From positions 508,905 through 572,904 of the forward strand of contig CM020512.1 of assembly GCA_009823395.1 (NCBI GenBank): 64,000 nucleotides of DNA, given 5' to 3'. Source of the stretch: Thamnaconus septentrionalis (taxonomy: Eukaryota; Chordata; Actinopteri; Tetraodontiformes; Monacanthidae). The stretch's first letter is position 1. Every line of letters starts with the position of its first letter. Made by a program: the position numbers and the translations under genes. Shown here piece by piece: positions 31,063 through 41,765 of the stretch. The notes below the pieces were generated by a model. That model ran no database searches, was not told the DNA's origin, and saw only the letters and a program-made list of their open reading frames with translations.

Positions 31063-32055
31063 TGTTGGAATCATATTTAGTTTAGATGTTTGTTTATAAT
31101 AATATGATTACTAATATAGAAATGTTTAAATCATGTAGCTGACCTATACATAGGGAAAAAGCATTGTTGCAGGAGTCATGCAAAGAGCTCAAGGAAGAAC
31201 AAAAGGAAGCACATCCCTCACGAACTGGTGACCCTGGGTGACCAGAGGATGGACATCAAAACCAACTGACTTTGCACCGCCATAAAACTTTACAACCCAT
31301 TCAGTTACAGCGTGGGGAACTTGTGATCCATCTGAGGCACACGGGAGAGGAACTTGTGACCTCAGCCATGTCTTGCAGGACACCAGGCAACCAGTCAGAG
31401 GAGGACAACATCGGGGAGCGTTTGCATGTTTTCTTTATGTATAAAAGGACTGGGTCAAGGGACAGATAGCAGTCAGACTTCATGCCCTGACAATACATTG
31501 TTGTTGCTAGGGTTTTGAACTCGGCCCAGAGCTCTGTATATTCATTCATTCATTCATTCATCTTCTATACCCGCTTATTCCAATTCAGGGTCACGGGGGT
31601 CTGCTGGAGCCTATCCCAGCTGTCTTAGGGCGAAGGCAGGGTACACCCTGGACAAGTCGCCAGTTCATCGCAGGGCCACATAGAAACAGACAACCATTCA
31701 CACTCACATGCACACCTACGGACAATTTAGAATGTTCAATTGACCTCACATGCATGTTTTTGGACTGTGGGAGGAAGCCGGAGAACCCGGAGAGAACCCA
31801 CGCAGACACGAGGAGAACATGCAAACTCCACACAGAAAGGTCACAGGCCCGGGCCCCGGAATCGAACCCACGACCTTCTTGCTGTGAGGCGGCAGCGCTA
31901 ACCACTGCGCCACCGTGTCGCCGCTCTGTATATTTGTATCTTGAATTGATTTGTTTACTAAAGACATATTTTAATTGGCATTATTCTCCTGAAATTCTTC
32001 ATGAAACGGACACGCGGATCGGTAGCACGACACAAGACAATACTGCGATCCAACA
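31063..32055 (+). mobile_element. Solo LTR C, inserted in the Rex1-type 3' UTR and carrying a SINE
   Basis: It starts TGTTGGAATC and ends CGATCCAACA, so the termini form a TGTTGG/CCAACA inverted pair, flanked by GGGT (31059-31062) and GGAT (32056-32059), a 3-of-4 match. It aligns to LTR A but lacks about 180 bp of the middle. Removing the 380-bp SINE and its 12-bp duplication leaves about 600 bp. It interrupts the LINE 3' end exactly between GATGGG and GATTAATAAAG. Confidence 0.8.
31543..31922 (-). mobile_element. tRNA-derived SINE with L2-like tail (380 bp)
   Basis: On the minus strand it begins with a tRNA-like head: A-box-like GGTGGCGCAGTGGTTAGCG and B-box GGTTCGATTCC. A conserved core follows (TCCTCCCACAGTCCAAA), then a LINE-like tail and (GAAT)n. 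Twelve-base duplications GCTCTGTATATT flank it (31531-31542 and 31923-31934). The structure matches V-SINE-type fish SINEs. A tail-only fragment of the same family is at 47552-47683. Confidence 0.9.
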
Positions 32056-32101
32056 GGATTAATAAAGTATTCTGAGTCTGATTCTGAATAAAGAGTTCCA
32101 A

Positions 32102-32209
32102 TACAGAGAGGAGATCCATCACCTGGCTCAGTGGTGTGCAGACAACAACCTGGTCCTAAACACCGCCAAGACACAGGAGGTCATTGTGGACTTGAGGACA
32201 ATCGTCTAA
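32102..32209 (+). pseudogene. Stray Rex1-type RT snippet (35 codons)
   Basis: YREEIHHLAQWCADNNLVLN then TAKTQEVIVDLR matches the block just after the FADD box in Rex1-type RT (compare YREEVQRLTEWCAENNLSLN in the minus-strand copy near 33550). It lies beyond the LINE 3' end, so it is either a rearranged piece or the edge of another copy. It ends at TAA 32207-32209 before an A-run. Confidence 0.65.
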
Positions 32210-32389
32210 AAAAAAATGTTATGACTGATTAATTGATTGATTTGTCTATGTATCTATATATATTTATTTATTTACTTACTCCAAATGTTTTACTGGACTT
32301 CACAATTTACATTCTGTGAAAATAAAGAATTTTATTTTGGATCAACATAAAATAATGTAAATTTGTTGGTCCTTTTATGCACATTATAT

Positions 32390-32880
32390 GTTGCAACCTC
32401 TGAACCTCAAACATTTGAAAGTTTTCATGGCATCAAGCTAATACTTAGCATGTTTTAACTGAATTTGGGGTTTTGGCTTGGCATATATGGCGTTGGCTGT
32501 CCAAATAAGTAAAAACCCGATGGTATAAACGTTGATATTACGTGAAATTTGAATACTTCATATGAAAAAAATAGAAAGTATTTAAATAATACTTTACACT
32601 TATAGGTCGTGTAGCCAGGAGATGCCACCATTTCAGTTGAATTTCCAGGATCCCAGGAAGCTTTGCAGCAGCATGCAAAGCATCCTGGGATACAGAAGGA
32701 TGCGAAGGATAGTAGTGCCGCATCCTTTGAATCGGCTAAAAGTATGGCGCATTTAAAGGGCGCATTTGGAGCGTCCTTCGAATTTTAGTGAATTGGGACA
32801 AGCCTTCGCGCAGCGCTATGACGCAACTCGCCTTCAAATGTATGCTTCGAAGGATGCAGATCCTGAATTGAGACACAGCC
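32390..32880. mobile_element. Family M1 copy 2 (right part)
   Basis: Shares with 13095-13754 the phrases TTTGGGGTTTTGG, TATGGCGTTGG, GTGAAATTTGAATACTT, GATGCCACCATTT and GAATTGGGACA, and ends ATCCTGAATTGAGACACAGCC-like, the M1 right terminus. The left terminus is missing. Interior holds no gene. Confidence 0.75.
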
Positions 32881-33256
32881 AGTGATCCCAACAGTACTGT
32901 TGCTCTTCATAAACGATAATTGAAAATTAAAAATTGAAAATTGAATTACTTGCCACATTGGGTAGTTCAGCTTATCTTGATCTCTGAGCCACTTTTCATT
33001 TTAAGTTTTCATCACATCACTAGAGTAGCTAGCTGGCTAGAGGATACTATCTAAGCAAGCCTGGTAACACCATTACGTTCCAGGTGTAAACAGATGCAAA
33101 CACAAGCAAACACGTCCTCCCTCCCCCTTCTCGCGCTGCTGCCTCCCCTCATCCATACAGGATAGTTTATGTGGGACGCTAGCAGATTAGCATCTCCGTG
33201 CTGCACTTCAGCGAGAGAAACAAGGCATCAGAAACGTTCACTCGGAGCCCCTCACG
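32881..33256. other. Unique-looking non-coding spacer
   Basis: No repeat or gene recognised. It includes a short A/T-rich slip repeat (AATTGAAAATT units near 32925-32945). Confidence 0.35.
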
Positions 33257-33297
33257 CAGGCCCCTTTGTTTGGCTGCAGGCCAAACAAAGGGGCCTG
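33257..33297. repeat. Perfect 18-bp inverted repeat, 5-nt loop
   Basis: CAGGCCCCTTTGTTTGGC at 33257-33274 is mirrored exactly by GCCAAACAAAGGGGCCTG at 33280-33297 around TGCAG. It stands about 15 bp from the point where the minus-strand Rex1-type LINE loses its 3' part. Confidence 0.9.
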
Positions 33298-33311
33298 GTT
33301 ACATGGAGGAT

Positions 33312-34678
33312 CACTCGAGTGTGCGGAGAAAGTATAGCCGCTGCTGTGCTTTCTTAACTATTGCTGTGGTGTTTATTGTCCAGGATAAGTCCTCTGATAT
33401 GTGTATTCCCAGGAATTTGAAGCTGGACACCCTCTCCACCCTCTCCCCGTTGATGAGTAGTGGTGTGTGTGTGTGTTCTGTTTCTTCCTGTAGTCAATTA
33501 TCAGTTCTTTGGTTTTTTTTAATGTTGAGGCTCAGGTTGTTCTCTGCGCACCACTCTGTCAGCCTCTGAACCTCCTCTCTGTAGGCAGACTCATTGCCTT
33601 TGGTGATTAGTCCCACCACGGTTGTGTCGTCTGCAAATTTCACTATGTTGTTGGAAGTGTGAGATGGAGTGCAGTCGTGTGTGTACAGAGAGTAGAGGAA
33701 AGGACTCAGCACACAGCCCTGTGGGGCTCCTGTGCTGAGTGTCAGAGTGGTAGAGAGATGCTGGCCCATTCTGACTGCTTGTGGTCTGTGTGTTACAAAG
33801 TCCTTTACCCAAAGGCAGAGGTTGGGCTGTATCCCCAGGTTGGACATCTTTGAAAACAGTCTGCTTGGGAGGATAGTGTTAAATGCAGAGCTGTAATCCA
33901 CAAAGAGTAGCTGTGCATAGGTCCCCTGCAGTTCCAGGTGGAGCAGGACGGAGTGGAGAGTCATGGAGATGGCATCGTCCGTAGACCTGTTGGCTCTATA
34001 TGCATATTGGTGGGGATCCAGGGTGGGTGACAAGGCAGTTTTGATGTTTTGAAGGACCAGTCTTTCGAAACACTTCATGATTACAGGTGTCAGTGCTATG
34101 GGCCTGTAATCATTGAGGGATGTTATTGTAGCCTGTTTAGGAACCGGCACTATGGTGGATGTCTTCAGGCAGGTGGGGACAGCGCCCTGCGATAGAGAGA
34201 GGTTGAAGATATTAGTAAATACTTCACCTAACTCTGAAGCACAGTCTCCGAGGACCCGTCCTGGAACGCCATCAGGGCCAGCTGCTTTCCTTGTGTTGAT
34301 CCTGCGGAGTGTGTGGATGACGTCTCTGGGCTGGAGGACGAGGGCCTGACTGCTGGTGTCTGGGGTTGGACCGATGGGAGTCGTGTCCTCCACCTCAAAG
34401 CGGGCGAAGAACCGGTTCAGCTGCTCCGCCTCTGAGACACTGCCGCTGGACAAGTTGCTGCTGTTATTGCTTTGCCTGGTGATGTGTCGTATCCCCTGCC
34501 ATGCCTGGCGGGGGTCAGAGCTACTGAAGTGGTCCTCAATTCTCTGTCTGTAGGCTGCTTTAGCATCCCTGATTCCCCTCCTCAGGTTTGTCCTGGCAGC
34601 ACTATACTGCTGCATGTCACCAGATCGGAAGGCTGTGGCTGTGTCTTTAGCAGGAGTCGGATGTCCCTGGTCATCCAC
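33312..34678 (-). pseudogene. Rex1-type reverse transcriptase
   Basis: The long frame (34678-33494) shows QYSAARTNLRRGIRDAKAAY, RKAAGPDGVPGRVLGD, LNDYRPIALTPVIMKCFERL, DPHQYAYRANRSTDDAIS, LFVDYSSAFNTI, STGAPQGCVLSPFLYSLYTH and KFADDTTVVG, that is RT blocks 0-5 with the FADD catalytic box intact. After SLNIKKNQ a frameshift near 33500 leads to ERVERVSSFKFLGIHIS-type sequence and the end at about 33312. Function would be target-primed reverse transcription in the nucleus; this copy lacks the 3' domain. Confidence 0.85.
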
Positions 34679-35845
34679 GGCTTGTTGTTAGGGAAGACAC
34701 GGATCTGTTTTGAGGTGGTGATGTTGTCCATGCAGCATCTGATGTAAAACAGTACAGAGGAGGTGTAGGTGTCGATGTTGTCTTCCTCAAATACAGTCCA
34801 GTCTATGTCACTGAAGCAGTCCTGTAGCTGTTCCGAAGCCCCCTCTGGCCACACTTGTATGACTCTGGTAGTTGGTTTGGTCGTGCAGATGCGTGGTCTG
34901 TATGCTGGAGTCAGAAACAGTGAGATGTGGTCAGACTGCCCCAGGTGTGGTCGGGGTGATGCTTTAAACCCATGCTTAATGTTGCTGTAGACATGGTCAA
35001 GTGTGTTTTTTCCTCTTGTTGGGCAGTGGACATGTTGCTGGAATTTGGGTAGGACAGACTTTAGGTTAGCTTTGTTGAAATCACCTGCTATTACATAGAC
35101 TCCATCAGGGTGGTCCCGTTGTTGTTTGCTAATGGCAGTTAGCAAGGATTCCTGGGCTGATTTGGTGTTAGCATCAGGAGGTATGTAAACAGCAGTGATT
35201 ATGATGACTGTAAACTCTCGTGGCAGATAAAGGGGGCGACATCTTACTGTTAAATACTCCACATCTGGTGAGCAGTGTGCTCTTACCGGAGTCTGATGTC
35301 CTATCGGCTCGGTGTGCTACACGACCCGTTAGCTTGATAGCCTCAGCCGGGATATTTGGGGTATGCCACGTCTCAGTGATCACCATGACACAGCAGTCCT
35401 GGATGCTTTTCTGTGTTGATATGGTGAGTTCCAGCTCTTCGATCTTGTTGGGAAGTGATCTTGCATTTGTGACGAGGAGGCTCGGTTGTCTGCTTAGCCT
35501 AGCTCGTACTCCGGCTCGACAACCCCGTTTTTGCCTTCGATCCCGACGCCGCCTCCTTCGCTTCCCGATCGGGAGAGTAATCCACCACGAGGATCCTGGT
35601 GGTCTGATGAGCTCTGTCGGTATGTCGTACCCGGTGCTTGTTGGCTCCAAAATGCAGCCATTTCGCATGCTAAGTAGTTCATTTCGGCTGTACCTGGTAT
35701 AAGGTCGTTTGTACGCCTCACTCAGAAGACAGTTTAGTAAACAGTAAACTGACAATAGAATCCAGTACGAGTAGTGCTGAGCCGCTGCGTGTACATGCGC
35801 CGCCATGCAGAGAATAACCAGTTGATTCTGGTGCATCAAATCCAA
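34582..35845 (-). pseudogene. Rex1-type endonuclease (APE-like)
   Basis: Two frames. From 35845, after an unconserved head with a basic run (KRRRRRRDRRQKR), comes LLVTNARSLPNKIEELELTI and CVMVITETWHTP, the N and E/T-W motifs of the APE-type nuclease. A frameshift near 35290 leads to FTVIIITAVYIPPDANTKSA, YVIAGDFNKANLKSVLPKFQ (the GDFN motif), TLDHVYSNI and LGQSDHISLFL (the SDH motif). A second frameshift near 34660 joins it to RT. All catalytic motifs are still legible. Confidence 0.8.
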
Positions 35846-35860
35846 TCAGAGCGCAGCGCC

Positions 35861-36520
35861 ACTGACAACCACTAGCTGTCCCTGTGAGCGAGTGAGCGAC
35901 AAACTCCACCTCTTACTGAGTCACAGAGTGACACATCGAGCTGAGTGGATCTTTGTAGTTTTTACTTTTAGTTTACCTCCTGGCCGCTCCAAGCCAAGTG
36001 CTATTTGGATAGTTGCAGGTTTCTGGTAAATTATAACAAAAAATAAGTCTTTGTTTCTGTAAATCTGCATGATGCATCACATTTAGCCTGTGTTTGCAGC
36101 GTGAATATACATTTTTGAGCTGAATTTTTTAGCTTCAGCTTCCGGCTGATGAAATTATGCTTTTTTTGGGAGCCGCTGCGTTGTTTACGAGGGGAACAAA
36201 ACAATTGATCTGGTTGGGTGTGTTGTCACTAACTGGTCACAAACAGCTCTTGTGATGTGACAGATGGCAAGCTTTTGGATTTTGCTCTGTGAAATTCCAG
36301 AACAAATAATTAAATGACACGGGATGTCTGAGAAACACAGTGTTTTGAAAACGTTCTATATAATAGGAGCTTTAATTTTTTAAAAATATTTTTCATAAAT
36401 GTATGATTATTTTCTTTTGTATCAAAATCTGTTATTCAGTCACTTTTTTTTTTTTTAACTTGTAAGCCAGAGAATCTAAGCCAGAGATCTTGAAACTGAG
36501 TTTGCTGCTGTTTTGTTTGG
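35861..36520. other. Non-coding, AT-rich, no recognised repeat
   Basis: No gene. A T-run lies near 36445-36458. The piece 36120-36370 (ending in GAAACACAGTGTTTTG) looks repeat-like but no second copy occurs in this window. Confidence 0.35.
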
Positions 36521-36670
36521 AGAAGAAGAAGAAGAAGAAGAAGAAGCTCCTTTCACTGAGGTCGATAAGTCATGTGTGTGTGTGTGTGTGTCGCTTCCTC
36601 CTACTCGTGCAAACCTGTAAACTTGAGGAGCAGCAGACACACACACACACACACACGACACACACCCGCA
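36521..36670. repeat. (GAA)n, (GT)n and (AC)n microsatellites
   Basis: GAA units at about 36521-36545, GT at 36571-36591, AC at 36637-36655. The GT and AC tracts face each other and could pair. Confidence 0.85.
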
Positions 36671-36759
36671 CAAACACACTTGCATATATTGCATATGATA
36701 TTTCAAACAAACAACTCAAAGAAAAACACCCTTCCTCATTTCTTTTTTTTGCTACTTTG

Positions 36760-37170
36760 CTTCCAACCTTCCTCCTCCTTCTCCACCTCTTCCACCCCTT
36801 TCTTCACCTCTTCCTCTTTCTCCTCCACCTCTTCTTCCTCTTCCTTCACCTTACTCCCCCTCCTCCCTTCTTTCACATGTTCCTCCTCCACCTCCTCTTC
36901 CCCTTTCATGACCTCTTCCTCCTCCACCTCCTTTTCCTCTTCCCCTTTATTCACCTCCTCTTCCCCTTCTTCTTCCTTCTCTTCCACCGACTCATCCTCT
37001 TCCCCTTCCTCCTCCTTGTCCTCTTCTTCCTCCACCTCCTCCTCCGACTCTTCCCCTTCCTCACCTTGTCCTCCTCCTCTTCTGCCTTCACCTCCTTCTC
37101 CACTTCCTCCTCCTTGTCCTCCACCTCCTCCTCCCCCTCCTTGTCCTTCTTCTCCTTACCTTCCTCCTTA
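36760..37170 (+). repeat. Long polypyrimidine tract (TCC/TTC-rich)
   Basis: About 400 bp made almost wholly of C and T with periodic CAC. Unit phrases such as CCTCTTCC and CACCTCTTCC recur without a fixed period. Frames through it (up to 253 codons) encode Phe/Leu/Ser or Glu runs and are not genes. Confidence 0.9.
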
Positions 37171-37278
37171 TCGTCCCCTCGGGCAGGGAAAGGCTTGGAG
37201 GTAACAGCTCCCCCGGGTGGCTTCGAGTTGAACTGCGACCCAACTGGTTAGGCTGTGAAGCCTGACTGTTGTTTCATT

Positions 37279-37310
37279 GAGTGTGTGTGTGTGTGTGTGT
37301 GTGTAATATG

Positions 37311-37346
<36 letters not shown>
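37279..37346. repeat. (GT)n microsatellite
   Basis: Two GT runs separated by AATATGTTTT. Further GT runs are at 37543-37585, and CCTT/CATC units at 37707-37745 just before the EnSpm element. Confidence 0.85.
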
Positions 37347-37349
<3 letters not shown>

Positions 37350-37379
37350 TGAGCATGTGTATGAACATCCTGTCCTAAC

Positions 37380-37520
37380 TGACGTGCCAGAAATACCAGC
37401 AGAGCATTCTGGGATTTGTAGTGTTATTGGTGTATGTGCTGTATAATAGCAGCGGGCCAATTATAATGACACTGTGGGGTCAAATTTGGCCCACGGGCCA
37501 GAGTTTGACAACTATGCTCT
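37380..37520. mobile_element. hAT MITE, family M2 copy 3 (reversed)
   Basis: Reading the minus strand it starts GCATAGTTGTCAAACTCTGG, then GGCCCGTGGGCC-like sequence and CAGAATGCTCTGCTGGTATTT, matching copies 1 and 2. The other end is lost. Confidence 0.65.
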
Positions 37521-38508
37521 AGTTCCTCAGTGGGGAAGAGTTATGTGTGTGTGTGTGTGTGTGTGTGTTTGTATGTGTGTGTGTATTCCTGTGAGGCAGA
37601 AAAAGTAGAGCAGGTTCTCCTGACACATCACCTGACCCGGACACTGTGTCAGAAGCAACCCCCCCACCTACCCCTTCCCCCCTCCCATTTCTCCTCAGTC
37701 TCCTTGGTCCTTCCTTCCTTCCTTCCTTCATCCCTCCATCCATCCCACACTGTAAACCCGGATAAGTTGAGTCTACTTAAAAAAATTTAGGAAACTGGTT
37801 GCCCTAAAAAAATTAAGTGATGTTTGATGAAAACTTAAGTTAATTTAACTTAATAATATAAAGAAGATGGCATTGATATTTTGAGTTCAATACACTTAAC
37901 ACCAAATTTGTTAAATGTAAAAGCATTAGTAACATTAATTGCTTTTCCCCTTTATTCCACTGTTAATTTTAAGTTGTGCACTAACTTCCAAGATGATTAA
38001 ACTTAAAAACAGTAGTAACATCAATTACTTTACATATTTATTCCACTTATAGCATTAAGTTGAATACACTAACCTTTAAGTTGATTTGCCTTAAAAATGT
38101 CTTTGCCCGATTACTCCACTGTAAATAAAATCTGTTTAATAAAAAAAATACTATACAGATTAAATGAATTAAGAAAATAAAAGGCAAAACCACAGGTGTA
38201 CATTCTTGTCAAAATGTTTTATTTAACTTGTTATCAAACAAAATTGGTTTGAGAATCAAAATGGAGGACTTCTGAATCAAAACAGTATAAAACTAAAAAA
38301 TCAACAACAATCCTACAACATAGGTTGCAATAGGAAATCAAATAGATCTGTGCTAATAACACGAACACACACCAATCAGCAAAAATCAAAATTAGTGGGA
38401 ATGCATAAAAACACTTGCATATCAAACAGTATGGTATTTTTGAAGTGCAACATTACAGATAACAAAGCCCTCAGATCCAGAGCAGTGGTAAGTAATCAGA
38501 CCACCGTT

Positions 38509-39428
38509 TTACACACATAGTTGATTCTTTAGAGATTGAATATTTGGTTTCAGTTCACCTCTTCCCAGGTTTAGCATGACCTGTTGAATGAAGTGGAAGG
38601 TGATTTTCATGCACTTGTGGAAATCCAAGTGCAATGCATAAATCAGTCCAAAAAGGACACAGAAAGTCTGTGGCAGGTTGGCCAGCTCCTCCATTACCAC
38701 ACTCCCTTCCAAGATGATGCTCACTCTGGATGGGTTGAGTTGAGGATGTTCATCGATGCAGAGGATTCCCACTGGAGTTTCAGTGTACAAGTCCTTGTCA
38801 GTGGCATCCTAACAAAAAAGGAAGAGACAAAGAGGACATTGTAATATCAATAATGCTTTATTGACCACAGAAATTAAGAAAGGACAACAACAATTTAACA
38901 TCATCATAATTTGATCTGTACATTACAAGAGCTGTTTGAAAACCCATGTGCTGAAATGGTTTTGAAACTCAGCAGAGACAGAGAGCTTTTTTAAGTCCCA
39001 GTCAAGCTGAAAATTTGCGTATGAACTATTTCCAGTACAGATGCAATTGTTGCAGTTGACACAATTTTAAGACCAGAATTGTTGTTTACGGTAATCTCAA
39101 AAAGGAAGAATTTATGTAAAGGTCCTCAGCATAATTAAATGAGAGGTCCTTCCTTGTGGCCCGGTCTCGCTGATAGAAATAAAGACAAAGATGAAAGTTC
39201 AAATCTTTGCACAATGTTAATTTGTTTGTCATTTATAGTAGATAGCAGTAATTTAATTATTTATAGTAAATTCATATCAAATGGTCGTGTTGTGAATCAA
39301 TAATGCAGATATTCCAAACAAATTCTGTTACTTACAGAGCAGGTTTTGAAGAACGCAGAGGGGTCATCCCCCAAGATGACTGGCAGTCCCCAAAGACAAA
39401 GGCACCTGATATCTGTTGGCTCAGTTGT
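38509..39428 (-). pseudogene. SAMD3-like C-terminal exons within the EnSpm-like element
   Basis: Two exons with canonical borders. Exon 39336-39428 is preceded by TATCTTTCAG and followed by GTAAGT; its 31 codons end LPVILGDDPSAFFKTCS. Exon 38509-38808 is preceded by TTTTTTGTTAG and reads DATDKDLYTETPVGILCIDE, then LANLPQTFCVLFGLIYALHL and NIQSLKNQL to a stop. Both are phase 0, so they join cleanly. This tail is the one I know from fish proteins annotated as sterile alpha motif domain-containing protein 3-like. No SAM domain or earlier exon is left here, so the gene is partial. Role in transposition is unknown. Confidence 0.6.
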
Positions 39429-39688
39429 CTGAAAGATAGTGGATATAACTAAGTACACTGACACTGTACATGGTTATAGAGATACTAGAAAATCGTCACA
39501 ATTTAATTTATTACAAACCTCCTGGACAGAAAGTAGAGGAGTGGATAGGACAGAAGAGGAGAGATGCAAATAAGGAAAGAACAAAGTATAAAAAGTTCCA
39601 AGAAAAGAGGAGGACGTGGAAATGGGAGAGCAGTGAAAAGTAATGAGATGAGAAGAAAAATGGAATAATAGAGAGACTAGACAGGCAG

Positions 39689-40950
39689 TCAGTTTAGGTA
39701 TGCTTCCTTTAGTGGAAATCTCTTTCCAATGATCTGAGGGCGGTTTGTTTTGTCTGTGAATGTGTAATTAAACTGTCTGATGCTCTGATTAAATGTATCC
39801 AATGTGAAATACCTTTTGCTTATCAGATTTTTAAGACACAGGGACAGCTCAGTTGGCACAATGCCTTCGAAGAGATCGTGCAAGATGTCAGGGGGATACC
39901 CTATGACCACATAAAAGTGCTTGAGATTTTCAGTTAACAGACATGCTCTTTTCACACTATAAGTCTGAGTCAGTGCTGTGTCCTCTCTCACAACCTGCAC
40001 TTGCCTATCATGAGAGTCTTTGTTTCTGAGCTGAAAGAATCCAGAGCATACCTCTTGCTGTTGTGCGTCTCTGCTGCTTGCAAGACAGAATCTGCAGAAC
40101 TTGTCAAAACATTCAATGGGGTTTGCCAGTGGGAACTCTTTGCGTACATAGGCTGTTCTCTTTTTAGTAGTTCCTAAGGGTCCATCTTTGGCACACAATG
40201 ACATCATGTTACACTCTGACACAGCACGAGTAATTTCAATTACAACTGTATCATCTACATTATCAAAGTATTTATTTAGTGTAGCCCTCACTTTCCTCTG
40301 CAGAAGTGGCTCTGACAGCTTATTTATTTGACAAAGCTGCTGTAAAATCTCTTGCACAGAACTCTCTGGTATGTGCATAACTGTTTGCATCTTTAACAGA
40401 AGAGATGCTAAGTTGTGCTCTAGCTGCTTTCCTAAAATATGAATATCATTCTCACTAGCTTCTTCAATAACTTCTTCCAACTCATCGGCATGTAATGTTT
40501 GCTCTTGTGCATCGTCCTCATTATGATCACAACCAATGATTTCTGACTTGAACTTCTTCCAGCTGTGTTCCTTGTGTGCTTTACTCTTGTGTGCCTTGAA
40601 CGTGGAGTAGACACTGCTTTCAAAGTCACAGTCTTTATAAGGGCAACTGACTTTATGGTTGACTTTAAGTGTGCATTATGCAGGTGGCTCAGAAAACCCA
40701 CATGACAGACAGCAAACTTTTACTGGTAAATCTACAGTTGGTTGCTGTTCTACAGGTTTGGTGTGAAGGCGGGATAAGTGTACTTTTAGTGCATTGAGTG
40801 ATTTGAATGTACACAGACATTCCTGGTGTAAACATGGAAATGGTTCTGTTCTAGCATAGCTCCCATGTTTTAGTCTGTAGTGCTTAAAAAGCTGTGCTCT
40901 CTTGTCACAGATGAAAGGACTTGCACTTCCACAACATGTCTTGCGGAGAC
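39689..40950 (-). pseudogene. C2H2 zinc-finger / EnSpm-type transposase exon
   Basis: The exon starts after TTGTGTTGCAG (40951 onward) and runs to a stop at 39689-39691. It has three or four C2H2-like fingers (CDKRAQLFKHYRLKHG; CLHQECLCTFKSLNALKVHL; SCPYKDCDFESSVYSTFKAH), an acidic linker, a helical region (SSVQEILQQLCQINKLSEPL), and a transposase-like part with GYPPDILHDLFEGIVPTELS and KRYFTLDTFNQSIRQFNY. An in-frame TAA stands between fingers at 40676-40678. The HDLxEGxxP motif is shared with TNP2-type EnSpm proteins. The catalytic remainder is absent after AYLN, so a deletion is likely near 39689. Confidence 0.6.
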
Positions 40951-41309
40951 CTGCAACACAATAACAAAGAAAAAAACATGAGAGACTGAAAAGTAATGTT
41001 ATAATATCCTCTAGCATAATAACATGGATGGATGTTATAATGATATTATAACATCCTGCAGGTTATGGCAAAAAAAGTTCCATTGCTGAAAAAACAGGAG
41101 CTTCAAATATCTTTTAAAGCAACCTTTTCAACCAGCCAGAACACTGGAGGTTGGGTTTAGGAGAAGATTCAAAATGTCGATTTGTAGCGCGCGTTGTGTG
41201 GGGGAAGGGAGGGTCTTCACTGCTAACTATACTATGTGAAAAAATCAGTGTGAATACTTGAACTGCCAACAAACAGCTAAAAAAAGCTATGTGTGTCTTA
41301 GAAGAGAAA

Positions 41310-41765
41310 AATTTCCGTTAAAATGTTACACTGCCAGCCAAATGTGTCTCAACATTACCACGTCAGTTTAGTGAGCACACACACACACACAGCTCTTTGA
41401 GCTAACGATTATTGCAAAAATTAAATAAAACGCCGTGACAGAGTTAAACGCGGTCGCTCACTCACTTGATTCAGTCTTCCTGTTGCCCTCTTTTTCTGTC
41501 TCTAACTTAACTTCACTCGGCATGATCAGCGGACATTTTCTTTACAGCGAAAATGTCCGCTAAAATGCTTTACACTGCTAGCCAAATGTGTCTTAACATT
41601 ACCAAGTAAGCTTAGCTCATGAAAAGTTTTTTTTTTCACTGCTCAAACAGTCTTTGGAGCTAGTGCTAACTTTAAATTAAAAGCTAACGTTACCACAGAG
41701 TAAAACGTGGTCGCTAAACTTACTCACCAGATGCAGTCATCCTGTCGCCCTCCTCCGTTACTCCG
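41310..41765 (-). promoter_or_regulatory. Duplicated promoter/first-exon unit of the EnSpm-like gene
   Basis: Two similar 200-bp units lie in tandem: 41315-41523 and 41560-41740 share CCAAATGTGTCTYAACATTACCA (with one change) and AAAACGYGGTCGCT. Each ends in an ATG exon with a donor: ATGACTGCATCTG then GTGAGT (41728-41740), and a 58-nt exon MPSEVKLETEKEGNRKTES followed by GTGAGT (41466-41523). Both exons end in phase 1 and both join in frame to the exon at 40950 (next residues LRKTCCGSASPF). Alternative first exons are inferred. Confidence 0.55.

Larger units (their letters stand above)
29313..32092 (+). mobile_element. Rex1-type LINE, decayed, with solo LTR C in its 3' UTR
   Basis: Endonuclease end, RT pieces and the C-terminal domain follow in order on the plus strand to a stop at 30848-30850. 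The 3' untranslated region runs to 31062 (AAATTTCCCGATGGG), is cut by LTR C, and ends after 32055 with GGATTAATAAAGTATTCTG and TCTGATTCTGAA, the usual Rex1-type 3' end. Internal deletions removed much of the RT. Confidence 0.75.
33312..35860 (-). mobile_element. Rex1-type LINE, minus strand, lacking its 3' end
   Basis: Endonuclease and RT occur in order from 35845 down to 33312. The C-terminal domain and 3' UTR seen in the plus-strand copy (29313-32092) are missing; reading stops after AQQRLYFLRTLE. Three frameshifts or so separate it from an open frame, far fewer than in the plus copy. Confidence 0.8.

Noticed and set aside
31861..31922. tRNA-like sequence with A and B boxes
   Set aside because: It is the head of a SINE with target duplications and a LINE-like tail, not a standalone tRNA gene.
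36490..37251. 253-codon and 210-codon plus frames and a Glu-rich minus frame
   Set aside because: They translate a pyrimidine-rich simple repeat; composition is only Phe/Leu/Ser/Pro or Glu/Lys and no start context or domain supports them.
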